Shown here: positions 41,959 to 52,450 of the stretch, piece after piece
Layout of the letters: every line of letters begins with the position of its first letter
Numbering within the stretch: position 1 is the first letter of the stretch
Source of the DNA: Lysobacter niastensis
Lineage (GTDB): Bacteria > Pseudomonadota > Gammaproteobacteria > Xanthomonadales > Xanthomonadaceae
DNA: 64,000 nt
Direction: 5' to 3'
Assembly: GCF_015453285.1 (NCBI RefSeq)
Contig: NZ_JADLZT010000011.1
Location: 91,785-155,784 of the forward strand
Notes under the pieces: model-generated
Databases searched by the model: none
What the model saw: the letters and a program-made list of their open reading frames with translations, nothing else
What the model was told of the DNA's origin: nothing
Position numbers and translations under genes: made by a program

Positions 41959-42891
41959 TTGAACCTGCGCGACCTCAAATACCTGGTGGCCCTGGCCGAC
42001 CACAAGCACTTCGGCCGCGCGGCCGCGGCCAGCTTCGTCAGCCAGCCGACCCTCTCCACGCAGATCAAGAAACTCGAGGACGAACTCGGCGTCTCCCTGG
42101 TCGAACGTGCGCCCAGGCGCGTCATGCTGACACCGGTCGGCCGCGACATCGCCGAGCGAGCGCGCAAGGTGATCGCCGACGTCGAGCAGATGGCGGAGAT
42201 CGCGCGGCGCAGCCAGGACCCGGAAGCCGGCACCGTGCGGCTGGGGTTGTTCCCGACGCTGGGACCGTACCTGTTGCCGCACATCGTGCCGCGGCTGCGC
42301 CAGCGCTTCCCCCGCCTCGAACTGCTGCTGGTCGAGGAGAAGACCGACCAGATCCTTGCCCGCCTCCGCGATGGCCGCCTCGATGCCGGCCTGCTCGCGT
42401 TGCCCATCCACGACGACCAGTTGCACGTCGAGCCGTTGTTCGACGAACCGTTCCTGCTGGCGGTGCCGCAGCAGCATCCGATGGCGATGCAGGATTCGCT
42501 CGACCTGCACGAACTCGACGACCAGCACCTGCTGCTGCTCGAGGAAGGCCACTGCCTGCGCGACCAGGCACTCGACGTGTGCCGCATGTCCGGTGCCGAC
42601 GAACGCGACGGTTTCCGCGCCACCAGCCTGGAAACGCTGCGGCAGATGGTCGCGGCCGGCGTCGGCATCACCCTGCTGCCGGTGCTCGCGGTGCAGCCGC
42701 CGGTGCCGGCGTCGCCCGACATGCACCTGCTGAGTTTCCGCGGCGACGCGCCGCACCGGCAGATCGGCATGGTCTGGCGCCGCAGTTCGGCGATGGGCGA
42801 CTTCCTCGTGCAGCTGGCCAATCAGTTCCGCGAACTGCCGGCGCAACTGCTGCAGCCGCCACGTCCCGCGCTGCGTGAGGCGCGTGCATGA
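41959..42891 (+). CDS. oxyR: Hydrogen peroxide-sensing LysR-family regulator OxyR
   Basis: The 310-residue protein is read from TTG at 41959, 7 bp after GGAG; this start gives (M)NLRDLKYLVALADHKHFGRA, matching E. coli OxyR (NIRDLEYLVALAEHRHF). The HTH is followed by the sensor domain with redox Cys199 and Cys208 in EEGHCLRDQALDVC, at the same numbers as in E. coli. It senses peroxide by a disulfide switch and should activate ahpC-ahpF upstream. An ATG at 41917 exists in frame but lacks a ribosome site. The stop overlaps the next gene by 4 bp. Confidence 0.97.
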   Translation: MNLRDLKYLVALADHKHFGRAAAASFVSQPTLSTQIKKLEDELGVSLVERAPRRVMLTPVGRDIAERARKVIADVEQMAEIARRSQDPEAGTVRLGLFPTLGPYLLPHIVPRLRQRFPRLELLLVEEKTDQILARLRDGRLDAGLLALPIHDDQLHVEPLFDEPFLLAVPQQHPMAMQDSLDLHELDDQHLLLLEEGHCLRDQALDVCRMSGADERDGFRATSLETLRQMVAAGVGITLLPVLAVQPPVPASPDMHLLSFRGDAPHRQIGMVWRRSSAMGDFLVQLANQFRELPAQLLQPPRPALREARA

Positions 42892-43532
42892 GCCTGCGTG
42901 GATGGATGGTGCTGGGCCTCATCGCTGGAGCGATCGGCTGGTGGTTCTCACCGGCATCGCCGCGCGCGGCTCCGGTGCCGGCGCATGCCAGCGGCGCGAC
43001 GGTCGACTGCCGACAGCCGCCGCGCGTGCATGCGGGCGCGTTGCCGCTGCAAAGTGACGTTCCAGGTTCGCTGTCGCCGTTCCGGCTGCAGGCGGCAACG
43101 CTGACGCCGCTGGCGGGCTTCAGCATCGATGCCCGCGTGCTGTCGCGCGAGGATTACCGCGCCGGACGCGAAGCCGATCTCTCGCCCACCGACCTCGCGC
43201 TGGGCTGGGGCCGCATGCGGGACGACGATGTCCTCTCGCAACTCGACATCTCCCAGGGCGGCCGCTTCTACAGCTACCGCTGGCAGAACGAGCCGCCGCT
43301 GCCGCCGGCGGAAATCGTCCGTTCCAGCGCCAACATGCACCTGATCCCGGCCAATGCCGCGGCCGCCGAAGCGCTGCAGGACGTGCGCAAGGACGATCGC
43401 GTCCGCATCGACGGATGGCTGGTCGAAGCCAAGGCGCCCGACGGCTGGTACTGGCGCAGCTCGACCACGCGCGAGGACAGCGGCGCGGGCGCCTGCGAGG
43501 TCATCTACGTCTGCTCGATCGAGCGGCTGTAA
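42888..43532 (+). CDS. OrfX-type periplasmic/membrane-anchored protein of the oxyR cluster
   Basis: The 214-residue protein has an N-terminal membrane anchor or signal (LRGWMVLGLIAGAIGWWFSP). The mature domain contains VLSREDYRAGREADLSPTDLALGWGRM and NMHLIPANAAAAEAL, features of the protein called OrfX after oxyR in Xanthomonas. A single Cys follows the anchor (DCRQPP), and two more are near the C-terminus (ACEVIYVCSI). Its function is not known. ATGA overlap with oxyR implies cotranscription, so it may belong to the peroxide regulon. Confidence 0.85.
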   Translation: MSLRGWMVLGLIAGAIGWWFSPASPRAAPVPAHASGATVDCRQPPRVHAGALPLQSDVPGSLSPFRLQAATLTPLAGFSIDARVLSREDYRAGREADLSPTDLALGWGRMRDDDVLSQLDISQGGRFYSYRWQNEPPLPPAEIVRSSANMHLIPANAAAAEALQDVRKDDRVRIDGWLVEAKAPDGWYWRSSTTREDSGAGACEVIYVCSIERL

Positions 43533-43564
43533 AGGCGCCGCTCGCGCCGGGCGAAGCCGGAACT

Positions 43565-44083
43565 TCAGTAATGCAGCAACGCGTGCAGCGGCACGCCGTT
43601 CGGCCAGCGCTCGCGCCCGCGCAAGGCATCGAGCTCGATCAGCACGGCCGCACCGACCAGCTCGCCGCCCAGCCGCACAACCAGGTCGCGCGCGGCGGCC
43701 AACGTGCCGCCGGTAGCCAGCACATCGTCGACGATCAGCGTGCGCTCGCCCGGCCGCAACGCGTCGCTGCGCGCCTGCAGTCGGTCGGAACCGTATTCGA
43801 GCTGGTATTCGACCTCCACCACAGGGGGCGGCAGCTTGCCCGGCTTTCGCAGCGGAACGAAGCCGGCGTGCAGCTTCTGCGCCAGCGCCGCGCCGAAGAT
43901 GAAACCGCGCGACTCGATGCCGCACACGGCCTGCACCTCGCTGCCCTGCCACGGCTCGGCCATCGCATCGATGCAGCGCGCGAAGCCTCCGGCGTCGGCC
44001 AGCAGCGGAGTGATGTCGCGGAACACCACGCCCGGCTTGGGGAAGTCGGGCATGGCGCGGATCAGGGATTCAAAGGACGTCAT
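43565..44083 (-). CDS. apt: Adenine phosphoribosyltransferase
   Basis: The 172-residue protein has the PRPP-binding motif [17 protein letters not shown] near 118-134 and the Apt landmarks [17 protein letters not shown] near 13-29 and [15 protein letters not shown] near 57. It converts adenine and PRPP to AMP, purine salvage. The ATG at 44083 is in the expected place relative to family alignments; an in-frame extension upstream has no support. It is convergent with the oxyR cluster. Confidence 0.96.
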   Translation of the reverse strand: MTSFESLIRAMPDFPKPGVVFRDITPLLADAGGFARCIDAMAEPWQGSEVQAVCGIESRGFIFGAALAQKLHAGFVPLRKPGKLPPPVVEVEYQLEYGSDRLQARSDALRPGERTLIVDDVLATGGTLAAARDLVVRLGGELVGAAVLIELDALRGRERWPNGVPLHALLHY

Positions 44084-44138
44084 CGCTGTCCTGCCACAGC
44101 CGGGGGCCTGCCAGTATGACGTCCGTCCGGGCGTGCGT

Positions 44139-44414
44139 TCAGGCGGGCAGCCACTCCGGGCCGTCCGGCAGGTCATCGCCCTCGCCGGCCGTGTCGGCCG
44201 GGGGCTCGTTCAGCGGCAGGGACGCGACGATTTCGCTGGCCTCGGGCCAGACCACGTCGGGCACGCAGACCAGGATGGTGCCGAACAGCGGCAGCTCGCC
44301 CATGCCGCCGAGCAGCGCCTCGCCCTTCAGGAAAACGGGGATTTCCTGCGCCTCCAGGGCATGCCGGACCAGGTGGGCGTCGATCAGGTTGGCGGCTTCG
44401 TAGACGACTTTCAT
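44139..44414 (-). CDS. DUF2007 domain-containing small protein
   Basis: The 91-residue cytoplasmic protein starts [23 protein letters not shown], followed by [21 protein letters not shown] and [18 protein letters not shown]. This is the pattern of DUF2007, called putative prokaryotic signal-transducing proteins, often PII-like in fold. An acidic tail follows. It is likely in one transcription unit with apt, 55 bp downstream. The actual role is unknown. Confidence 0.87.
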   Translation of the reverse strand: MKVVYEAANLIDAHLVRHALEAQEIPVFLKGEALLGGMGELPLFGTILVCVPDVVWPEASEIVASLPLNEPPADTAGEGDDLPDGPEWLPA

Positions 44415-44526
44415 CGGCGCACTCCTTACTACTGGGACCAGAATACGCCCCCTGGTTCCCGAGACAACGGCGCCTGCAGGCGCCAGCGGCTAAACTTGCC
44501 GGTCTCCCACGCCAGTGCCTTTCCGC

Positions 44527-46272
<1,746 letters not shown>

Positions 46273-46283
46273 GGAACAACGCC

Positions 46284-46661
46284 ATGCGCCGAATCCTGCT
46301 GACCTTCCTCTCGCTGTCGCTGCTGGTACTCGCCGCCTGCGTTGCCGCGCCTGCGGGCGGTTCCGGCGCGCAGCCGGCGCAGACGGCGCCCGCACCGGCC
46401 TCGTTGCCGGCCGGGCCCGTGAAGATCGACCACAGCTGCCGCACCGACGCGGATTGCACGGTGAAGGACGTCGGCAACTGCTGCGGCGCGTATCCGGCCT
46501 GCGTCAACGTCAACAGCCCGACGGATCCGGCCGGTGTGCAGGCCGAATGCGCCCGCAGCGGTCGCATGTCGGTCTGCGGTTTCCGCGAGATCCAGGGCTG
46601 CCAGTGCGTGAAGGGGCAGTGCCAGGACCAGGCGGCGCCGCTCGGCGTGCAGGTGCAGTGA
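46284..46661 (+). CDS. Cysteine-rich lipoprotein
   Basis: The 125-residue protein has a lipobox LVLAAC with Cys19 as lipid anchor, a Pro/Ala-rich linker (about 20-45), then a small domain with ten cysteines in about 70 residues (HSCRTDADC, GNCCGAYPAC, EIQGCQCVKGQC). This density suggests a disulfide-stabilised periplasmic mini-domain. The start has GAGGA 8 bp upstream. The stop overlaps the deaminase start by one base. No function is assigned. Confidence 0.78.
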   Translation: MRRILLTFLSLSLLVLAACVAAPAGGSGAQPAQTAPAPASLPAGPVKIDHSCRTDADCTVKDVGNCCGAYPACVNVNSPTDPAGVQAECARSGRMSVCGFREIQGCQCVKGQCQDQAAPLGVQVQ

Positions 46662-47236
46662 TGCTCTACGCACAAGTTCACCTGACGCTCCCGGCCTGGG
46701 TGCACGAAGCCGTCGACACCACGCGCGATTATCCCGGCGACGAGGCCAAGGTCGCGCTGGCGATCGAGCTGTCCAGGCGCAACGTCGACAGCCGCAGCGG
46801 CGGTCCGTTCGGGGCGGCGCTGTTCGGGCCTGACGATCGCATCATCGCCGTGGGCGTCAATCGCGTGCTGCCGCACACCTGCTCGCTGGCGCATGCGGAG
46901 ACCATGACCTACATGCTCGCCCAGCAGCGTACCCAGCGTGCTCGCCTCAACGAGGACGGCGAAGGCCGGCGCATCGGCCCGATCACGCTGGCGACCTCGT
47001 CGCAGCCGTGCTGCCAGTGCTACGGCGCCACGATCTGGGCCGGCATCGACCGCCTGCTGATCGGCGCGCGCAGCGATGACGTCGAAGAACTGACCGAGTT
47101 CGACGAAGGCCCGCTGCCTGCCGACTGGATCGGCGAACTGCAGCGCCGCGGCATCGAGGTCACGCGCGATGTTTGCCGCGAAGACGCTCGTGCCGTGCTG
47201 CGCGCCTATGGCGAAAGCGGCGGCGAACGCTATTGA
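46661..47236 (+). CDS. Nucleoside/cytosine deaminase family protein
   Basis: The 191-residue protein has the zinc-site motifs of the cytidine deaminase superfamily: LAHAETMTYML, where His and Glu are zinc ligand and proton shuttle, and SSQPCCQCYGATIWAG, providing the two Cys ligands. SGGPFGAALFGPDD and the overall length resemble guanine deaminase/TadA-like enzymes, but the substrate is uncertain. It follows the lipoprotein gene with a 1-base overlap and precedes rlmM with a 4-base overlap, so three genes are cotranscribed. Confidence 0.87.
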   Translation: MLYAQVHLTLPAWVHEAVDTTRDYPGDEAKVALAIELSRRNVDSRSGGPFGAALFGPDDRIIAVGVNRVLPHTCSLAHAETMTYMLAQQRTQRARLNEDGEGRRIGPITLATSSQPCCQCYGATIWAGIDRLLIGARSDDVEELTEFDEGPLPADWIGELQRRGIEVTRDVCREDARAVLRAYGESGGERY

Positions 47237-48303
47237 ACGCCGACGCCCTGCTATGTTACTGCCGCGCCGGCTTCGAGCCCGAACTCGCCGGCGAACTTAC
47301 CGAACGCGCAGCTACCGCGGGCCAGCACGGCTATGCACGCACCGAGCGCAACTCCGGCTACGTTGAGTTCCTCGGCGCCGATGCCGCGGCGCTGTCGCGT
47401 GCGACTCCGTTCTCCTCGTTGATCTTCGCGCGGCAGAAGCTGTTGCGCCTGGCCGAGTTGCGCGGCCTGGACCCGAAGGACCGGATCTCGCCGATAGTCG
47501 ATGCACTCCAGGATGCATTCGGCGACAAGCCTGCCGCGCCGCCCTTCGGCGACCTGTGGGTGGAGCATCCGGATTCCGACGCCGCCAAGCCGCTGGCAGG
47601 ACTCGCCCGCAGTTTCGGCAATGCGCTGCGCCCTGCGTTGCGCAAGGCCGGTTGGCTGACGCGTGACGATGACGCACGCCGGCCGCGTCTGCACGTCATC
47701 TTCCTCGACGGCACACACGCGCTGCTGGCGCAGGGAGACACGCGTGATGGCTCGCCTTGGCCGCTCGGCATTCCGCGCCTGCGCATGCATGCCGACGCAC
47801 CGAGCCGATCGGCGTTGAAGCTGGAAGAAGCCATCCTCACGCTGCTCACCGAAGACGAGCGCACGCGCCTGTTTCGCGACGGCATGCGCGGCGCCGACCT
47901 CGGTGCGGCGCCCGGCGGATGGACCTGGGTACTGATGCGGCAGGGGCTGCGCGTCACCTCGATCGACAACGGCCCCTTGCGCGAGCACCTGCTCGACAGC
48001 GGACGCGTCGATCACCTTCGCGAGGACGGCTTCCAGTGGCAGCCGAAGGCGCCGCTTGACTGGATGGTCTGCGACATGGTCGAGCAGCCTCGGCGCGTGG
48101 CCGAGCGCATGGCCACGTGGCTGCGCGAAGGCTGGTGCCGCCACGCCATCTTCAACCTGAAGCTGCCGATGAAGAAGCGCTGGGACGAGACGCGCCTGTG
48201 CCTGGACCTGTTTGAACGCCAGGCACAGAAGCCGCTGCTGATTCGCGCGCGGCAGCTCTATCACGATCGTGAAGAGATCACGGTGTTCGCCACCGCGCGA
48301 TGA
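47233..48303 (+). CDS. rlmM: 23S rRNA (cytidine-2'-O)-methyltransferase RlmM
   Basis: The 356-residue protein is read from TTG at 47233 (TTGA overlap with the previous stop), giving (M)NADALLCYCRAGFEPELAGEL as in known RlmM N-termini; no in-frame ATG lies nearby. A THUMP-like N-terminal half is followed by a Rossmann methyltransferase with GADLGAAPGGWTWVLMRQG near 222. DWMVCDMVEQPRRVA and FNLKLPMKKRWDE supply the catalytic Lys-Asp-Lys-Glu set. It methylates C2498 of 23S rRNA. Confidence 0.95.
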   Translation: MNADALLCYCRAGFEPELAGELTERAATAGQHGYARTERNSGYVEFLGADAAALSRATPFSSLIFARQKLLRLAELRGLDPKDRISPIVDALQDAFGDKPAAPPFGDLWVEHPDSDAAKPLAGLARSFGNALRPALRKAGWLTRDDDARRPRLHVIFLDGTHALLAQGDTRDGSPWPLGIPRLRMHADAPSRSALKLEEAILTLLTEDERTRLFRDGMRGADLGAAPGGWTWVLMRQGLRVTSIDNGPLREHLLDSGRVDHLREDGFQWQPKAPLDWMVCDMVEQPRRVAERMATWLREGWCRHAIFNLKLPMKKRWDETRLCLDLFERQAQKPLLIRARQLYHDREEITVFATAR

Positions 48304-48330
48304 GCACCGCGTGAGGATGGTGGTTGCGTG

Positions 48331-48355
48331 AAGCCTCGCGGTTCAGGCGAGGTTT
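48331..48355 (+). terminator. Possible terminator of the rlmM transcript
   Basis: GCCTCGC, a short loop and GCGAGG followed by TTTCG lie about 30 bp after the rlmM stop. The T run is short, so this is tentative. Confidence 0.4.
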
Positions 48356-48433
48356 CGTGAAACGCAGCTCGATTTACCCAAGGTTGATCGCCGCCGTTTT
48401 ACGGTCGCACGGTTCCCAATGGAGGACCGTGCG

Positions 48434-49168
48434 ATGAACAGCAGGATCACTACGTTGACGATCGCGGCCACGATGGTCGCATGCGGCGCCACGGGTGCGG
48501 CACTGGCGCAATCGCAATCGGAAGTCGCGGCGAAGCATTCCGCCAAGCTGGACGCCAAGGCGGCCGTGAATGATGCCGAGGCGGCGCGCGAGAACGCAGC
48601 GGCGGCGCAGGATTCAGCCCGCACCGCGACGACAGTGCGAAACGCCAGCACGGGCGCGGCGAACGCGGATTACCACGCGTATTCCGCCCAGCAATCGTCC
48701 AACACGGCACAGGCCGCTGCGCAGGAAGCGGTCGATGCGGCGCACGCGACGCAGGCGGCACAGGCCGCAGCCACCGACGGAGCCAATCCGGTCGCGGCGG
48801 CCGCCGAGGCCCGCGAGGCGGCCAGCGCCGCGCGCGACGCCAGTGCCGCGTCGGCCGATGCCAGTGCGCGGGCACAGGCGGCGGTGGAGGCCACGACGCA
48901 GACAACGACACCGCCACCGGTCGCACCTGTCCCGGTCACAGCACCCGTGTCCACAGTGCCGCCGCAGCAGCCGGCGACAATCACGTCACGCACGCCGGAT
49001 TCGACGCTTGCCCAGAAGCTCGACTTCAACGCGCTTGATGGCAATGGCGACGAGATGCTGAGCAGGCGTGAAGTCAGCGGCAACGCAGAACTGACCAACT
49101 CGTTCGCGGCCATCGATTCCAACCACGATGGCCAGATCACGCGCAGGGAGCTTGCCGGCGGCAAGTAG
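48434..49168 (+). CDS. Ala-rich periplasmic protein with two C-terminal EF-hands
   Basis: The 244-residue protein starts at ATG 48434, 8 bp after GGAGG. A signal peptide ends near GAALAQSQ. Residues about 28-150 are a long Ala/Asp/Glu/Ser-rich helical stretch with low complexity. A Pro/Thr/Val linker (about 153-182) leads to two EF-hand loops, LDGNGDEMLSRREV and IDSNHDGQITRREL, for calcium. The architecture suggests a calcium-binding cell-envelope protein with an extended stalk. No family name for the whole protein is known. Confidence 0.8.
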   Translation: MNSRITTLTIAATMVACGATGAALAQSQSEVAAKHSAKLDAKAAVNDAEAARENAAAAQDSARTATTVRNASTGAANADYHAYSAQQSSNTAQAAAQEAVDAAHATQAAQAAATDGANPVAAAAEAREAASAARDASAASADASARAQAAVEATTQTTTPPPVAPVPVTAPVSTVPPQQPATITSRTPDSTLAQKLDFNALDGNGDEMLSRREVSGNAELTNSFAAIDSNHDGQITRRELAGGK

Positions 49169-49192
49169 GCTTCGCTCCCGTCATCAAAAAGG

Positions 49193-49217
49193 ACGCCCCG
49201 CTTCGGCGGGGCGTTTT
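49193..49217. terminator. Bidirectional Rho-independent terminator
   Basis: The 9-bp stem ACGCCCCGC / GCGGGGCGT with loop TTCG is followed by TTT and preceded by AAAAA. It serves the EF-hand gene and the convergent hydroxylase operon. Confidence 0.88.
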
Positions 49218-49238
49218 CATTCGCAACACGCCACTCCG

Positions 49239-50453
49239 TCAGCGGCCCGCGGCACGCCGCCAGAACGCATGCGTCAGCGGCGGCAGCCGTCCTGCGAGGC
49301 CAAGCAACGGCCCGCGTAGCAAGGTGGCCGCCAGCCCATCGTTCGAGAACAGCCGGTTCAGGCCGTCGAATGCATACGCCGCCATTGCATTGTCGCTGCG
49401 CTGCTGGCGAGCCCAGCGCGAGAGGGCTTGAGGAGCGCCCGGATCGGCATGGCCGGCATGGCGATGACGCGCTTCGCGCAACACGCGCCGCAACGCCAAG
49501 ACATCGCGCAAACCGAGATTGACGCCCTGCCCTGCCAGCGGATGCACGACATGGGCCGCATCGCCCGCGACCGCGACACGCCCCGACACGTACGACTGGG
49601 CCAACTGGCGGCGCAACGGGAACGCCGCGCGCGCCGATACCGCCGTAATCGCGCCCAGCGTGCCGGCGAAGGCCGTTTCGAGTTCGCGCAGGAAAGTCGA
49701 CTCGTCGGCATGCAGCAGCCGCTCGGCCTCGTGGTCGGGCAACGTCCACACGATGGAACTGGTGCGGCCATCGTGACCGGACGCGAATGGCAGGAAGGCC
49801 AGCGGCCCGGTCGGCAGGAAACGCTGCCAGCAGGTGTCCTGGTGCGGCTGTTCGCTTTCGACGAATGCGACCAGGCCGCGCTGATGGTAGTCGTGCGCGG
49901 CGGTCTCGATGCCGGCGAGCGAGCGAAGCTTCGAGCCCGCGCCGTCGGCAGCGACCACGAGCCTGGCGCGCAGGCGCGTGCCGCTGTCCAGTTGCAGGTG
50001 CACGGCGTGGTCGTCCTGTTCCAGTCCGACCACACTGTCCGGGCAATGCAGGTGCACGCCAGCGCCGGGCAGCGCCGTCCAGAGCTTGTCGACCAGCAGC
50101 GCGTGCTCGACGATCCAGCCCAGTTCGCGCTGGCCGAAGGCATCCGCATCGAACGCGAGCTCGCCGCCGCCCGCGGCATCCCACACCCGCATCCCCCGAT
50201 AAGGTTGCACGCGCGCCTGGCTGACATCACGCCAGACGCCGAGTTCGTCCAGCAGGTCGGCGTTGTCCGGCGCGAACGCGTAGACGCGCAGGTCGATGCC
50301 CTGTTCGAACGGCGGCGTGGGCGACCAGCGCGGGGGTTCGCGCGTCTCCACGAGGGCAACCGACCAGCCGTCCCGGGCGAACGCCAGCGCGGCGGCTGCG
50401 CCGACCACGCCCGCGCCGACCACGATCACGTCGAGCGTGCCGCGCCGGCTCAC
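49239..50453 (-). CDS. UbiH/UbiF/VisC family FAD-dependent hydroxylase (second copy)
   Basis: The 404-residue protein is read from GTG at 50453 (GTGA overlap with the upstream stop). It has the FAD-binding VIVVGAGVVGAAAALAFA at the N-terminus, VAADGAGSKLRSLAG near 158, and the second FAD motif VAVAGDAAHVVHPLAGQGVNLGLRD near 280. These are the three class-A flavoprotein monooxygenase signatures of ubiquinone hydroxylases. It probably hydroxylates the quinone ring at another position than its neighbour (UbiI- or UbiF-like). Which position cannot be decided from sequence alone. Confidence 0.9.
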   Translation of the reverse strand: MSRRGTLDVIVVGAGVVGAAAALAFARDGWSVALVETREPPRWSPTPPFEQGIDLRVYAFAPDNADLLDELGVWRDVSQARVQPYRGMRVWDAAGGGELAFDADAFGQRELGWIVEHALLVDKLWTALPGAGVHLHCPDSVVGLEQDDHAVHLQLDSGTRLRARLVVAADGAGSKLRSLAGIETAAHDYHQRGLVAFVESEQPHQDTCWQRFLPTGPLAFLPFASGHDGRTSSIVWTLPDHEAERLLHADESTFLRELETAFAGTLGAITAVSARAAFPLRRQLAQSYVSGRVAVAGDAAHVVHPLAGQGVNLGLRDVLALRRVLREARHRHAGHADPGAPQALSRWARQQRSDNAMAAYAFDGLNRLFSNDGLAATLLRGPLLGLAGRLPPLTHAFWRRAAGR

Positions 50454-51733
50454 GGTTGGCCGTCCTGGTTCGTGCCACGGCATAGCGCGGGCACGTCGCC
50501 GCGATACCCCATCGCACCGCCCACAAGGGCGGCCTGCAGCGAAGGCATGCGGTCGGCGGCGAACAGGCCCAGGCTGCGCAACGGACGCAGCAGCGGCGCG
50601 TCATTGGCGGTAAGCCGGGCGAGACCATCGGAGAACGCCAGCGTGCGGTCGCGGTCTTCGCGACGGCGCCGCACGTAGGCCGAGAGCAGCGCATCGCTGC
50701 CGCAATCGTTGTCTCCGTCCTGGCGCGCGTACGCAATCAGCTCCGCGAGCGTCAGCGCATCGCGCAGGCCGAGGTTGAAACCCTGCGCGCCGATCGGATG
50801 CAGGGTCTGCGCGGCATTGCCGACCAGCACCGCGCGTGAGTCGGCGACCTCGCGCGCGACGACGCGGATCGCCGGATAGACATTGCGCGCACCGCAAGCG
50901 ACGAACCGGCCGGCGCGCCAGCCGAAAGCGTCCTGCACGCGCGTGAGGAAGGCGGCCTCGTCCAACGAAGCAACGGCGTCGGCCTGTTCGCGCGCGACGC
51001 CGTGGATCAGCCCGTAATGGCGGTCGCCGCGGGGCAGCAGCGCGGTGGGGCCGTGCGCGGTCAGGCGCTCGTAGGCAGTGCCATCGGGAGCGCGGGTACT
51101 GCGCAGCCGCGTGACGAACAGGGACTGGCCGTAGTCGTGCTCCTGCGTGCCGATGCCCAGCGCATCGCGCACGCCGCTGCGCGTGCCGTCGGCAGCGACC
51201 AGCAGGCGAGCACGCAGCACGCGTTCGGCACCGCCCTGCTCCACGCGCACGGCGCGAGCGTCGCCGTCGCCGCCTTCAAGCGAGACGAAGCGCGCCGGCC
51301 GGTAGCGGGTCAGCCGGGTCAATGCGGAAAGACGCGCCTCCAGTGCCTCGCCGAAGTCGCGCGCCACGACGACGCGCCCGAACTCGCGGCGGCCGTATCG
51401 CGCGGCATCGAGCACGCTTCGGCCGAAGTCGCCGCGGCGGCTGACGTGGATGCGCTCGATCGCGCCGGTCGCGGCACGCAACTCCTGCATCACGCCCAGC
51501 GCCGTCAGGGCGTGGACGGTGGCCTCGGCAAAACTGAGGTTGCGCTCGTCGAACACGGCCGGGAGCGTGCCGGCAGCGGTGGCCTCGACCATGCCGACAT
51601 CGACGCCGATGCGGTCCAGCGCGATCGCCAGGCTGGCACCCACCAGTCCGCCGCCAACGATCAGGACGTCATGAAGGGGAATGCCGGCGCCGGTACCGGC
51701 GGGCGTGGGGGATGAAGGGTCCGCGACAGGCAT
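50450..51733 (-). CDS. ubiH: 2-octaprenyl-6-methoxyphenyl hydroxylase-like monooxygenase (UbiH type)
   Basis: The 427-residue flavoprotein has DVLIVGGGLVGASLAIALD near 22-40, the UbiH-like MVEATAAGTLPAVFDERNLSF segment (positions 48-68), LVAADGTRSGVRDALG near 186 and VLVGNAAQTLHPIGAQGFNLGLRDA near 303-327. Asn replaces the usual Asp in the GDAAH motif (GNAAQ), a trait also common in UbiH. It acts in aerobic ubiquinone synthesis at the inner membrane. It is cotranscribed with the second hydroxylase gene downstream. Confidence 0.88.
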   Translation of the reverse strand: MPVADPSSPTPAGTGAGIPLHDVLIVGGGLVGASLAIALDRIGVDVGMVEATAAGTLPAVFDERNLSFAEATVHALTALGVMQELRAATGAIERIHVSRRGDFGRSVLDAARYGRREFGRVVVARDFGEALEARLSALTRLTRYRPARFVSLEGGDGDARAVRVEQGGAERVLRARLLVAADGTRSGVRDALGIGTQEHDYGQSLFVTRLRSTRAPDGTAYERLTAHGPTALLPRGDRHYGLIHGVAREQADAVASLDEAAFLTRVQDAFGWRAGRFVACGARNVYPAIRVVAREVADSRAVLVGNAAQTLHPIGAQGFNLGLRDALTLAELIAYARQDGDNDCGSDALLSAYVRRRREDRDRTLAFSDGLARLTANDAPLLRPLRSLGLFAADRMPSLQAALVGGAMGYRGDVPALCRGTNQDGQP

Positions 51734-51776
51734 TGCGTTATGCTAACGGTTCCTGAAGGTCCCGTATGTGCACACG

Positions 51777-52352
51777 ATGAACCGTCCTGCCTCCGACTCG
51801 CTACTCGCTCCCGGCCCGCTGGTGCTCGCCGGCCTGATCTTCATCGCCGCGCTGACGCGCCTGCTGCCGCATCCGCCGAACTTCTCGCCGGTGGAAGCGG
51901 TCGCCCTGTTCGGCGGCGCCTACTTCGCCTCGAAGCGCTGGGCCTTCATCGTGCCGCTCGCCGGGCTGTTCGTATCCGACCTGGCGCTCGCCGCGATCAA
52001 CGGCGGCACCTACGCGACGTGGTTCTCGGGTGCCGGCATCTGGCTGGTGTACCTGTGCATCGCGCTGACCACCGCACTCGGCCTGAACCTGCGCGGCCGC
52101 GTCAGCGGCGCACGCGTGCTCGGCTACTCGCTGGCAGGTTCGGTGCTGTTCTTCCTGGTCACCAACTTCGGCGCATGGATGGCCGACCCGACCTATCCGA
52201 AGACCGCCGCAGGCCTGATGGCGGCCTACGTCGCCGGCATCCCGTTCTTCCAGTGGACCGTGCTCGGCACGCTGTTCTACTCGGCGGTGCTGTTCGGCGG
52301 CTTCGCGCTGCTGCGCCGCCGCGTGCCGGCACTGCGCGCGCAGACGGTCTGA
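51777..52352 (+). CDS. DUF6580-like putative membrane transport protein
   Basis: The 191-residue protein has about six membrane segments. It begins with a short polar N-terminus and PLVLAGLIFIAALTRLLPHPPNFSPVEAVALFGGAYF; NFSPVEAVALFGGA and FVTNFGAWM-type (LVTNFGAWMADPTYPKT) motifs characterise this family. The layout resembles S components of ECF vitamin transporters. It lies 98 bp before a corrinoid adenosyltransferase gene on the same strand, so corrinoid uptake is a reasonable guess. The start at ATG 51777 is chosen over GTG at 51768. Confidence 0.8.
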   Translation: MNRPASDSLLAPGPLVLAGLIFIAALTRLLPHPPNFSPVEAVALFGGAYFASKRWAFIVPLAGLFVSDLALAAINGGTYATWFSGAGIWLVYLCIALTTALGLNLRGRVSGARVLGYSLAGSVLFFLVTNFGAWMADPTYPKTAAGLMAAYVAGIPFFQWTVLGTLFYSAVLFGGFALLRRRVPALRAQTV

Positions 52353-52450
52353 TGCCGCAGGAAATGGGGAGCCGGGCGTGAGGCGCGCGACGTAAGCCAG
52401 CCCACCTTCGTTCCCCTTTCCCCATCCCCGCCTTCCATTCCCGCGCTCCC

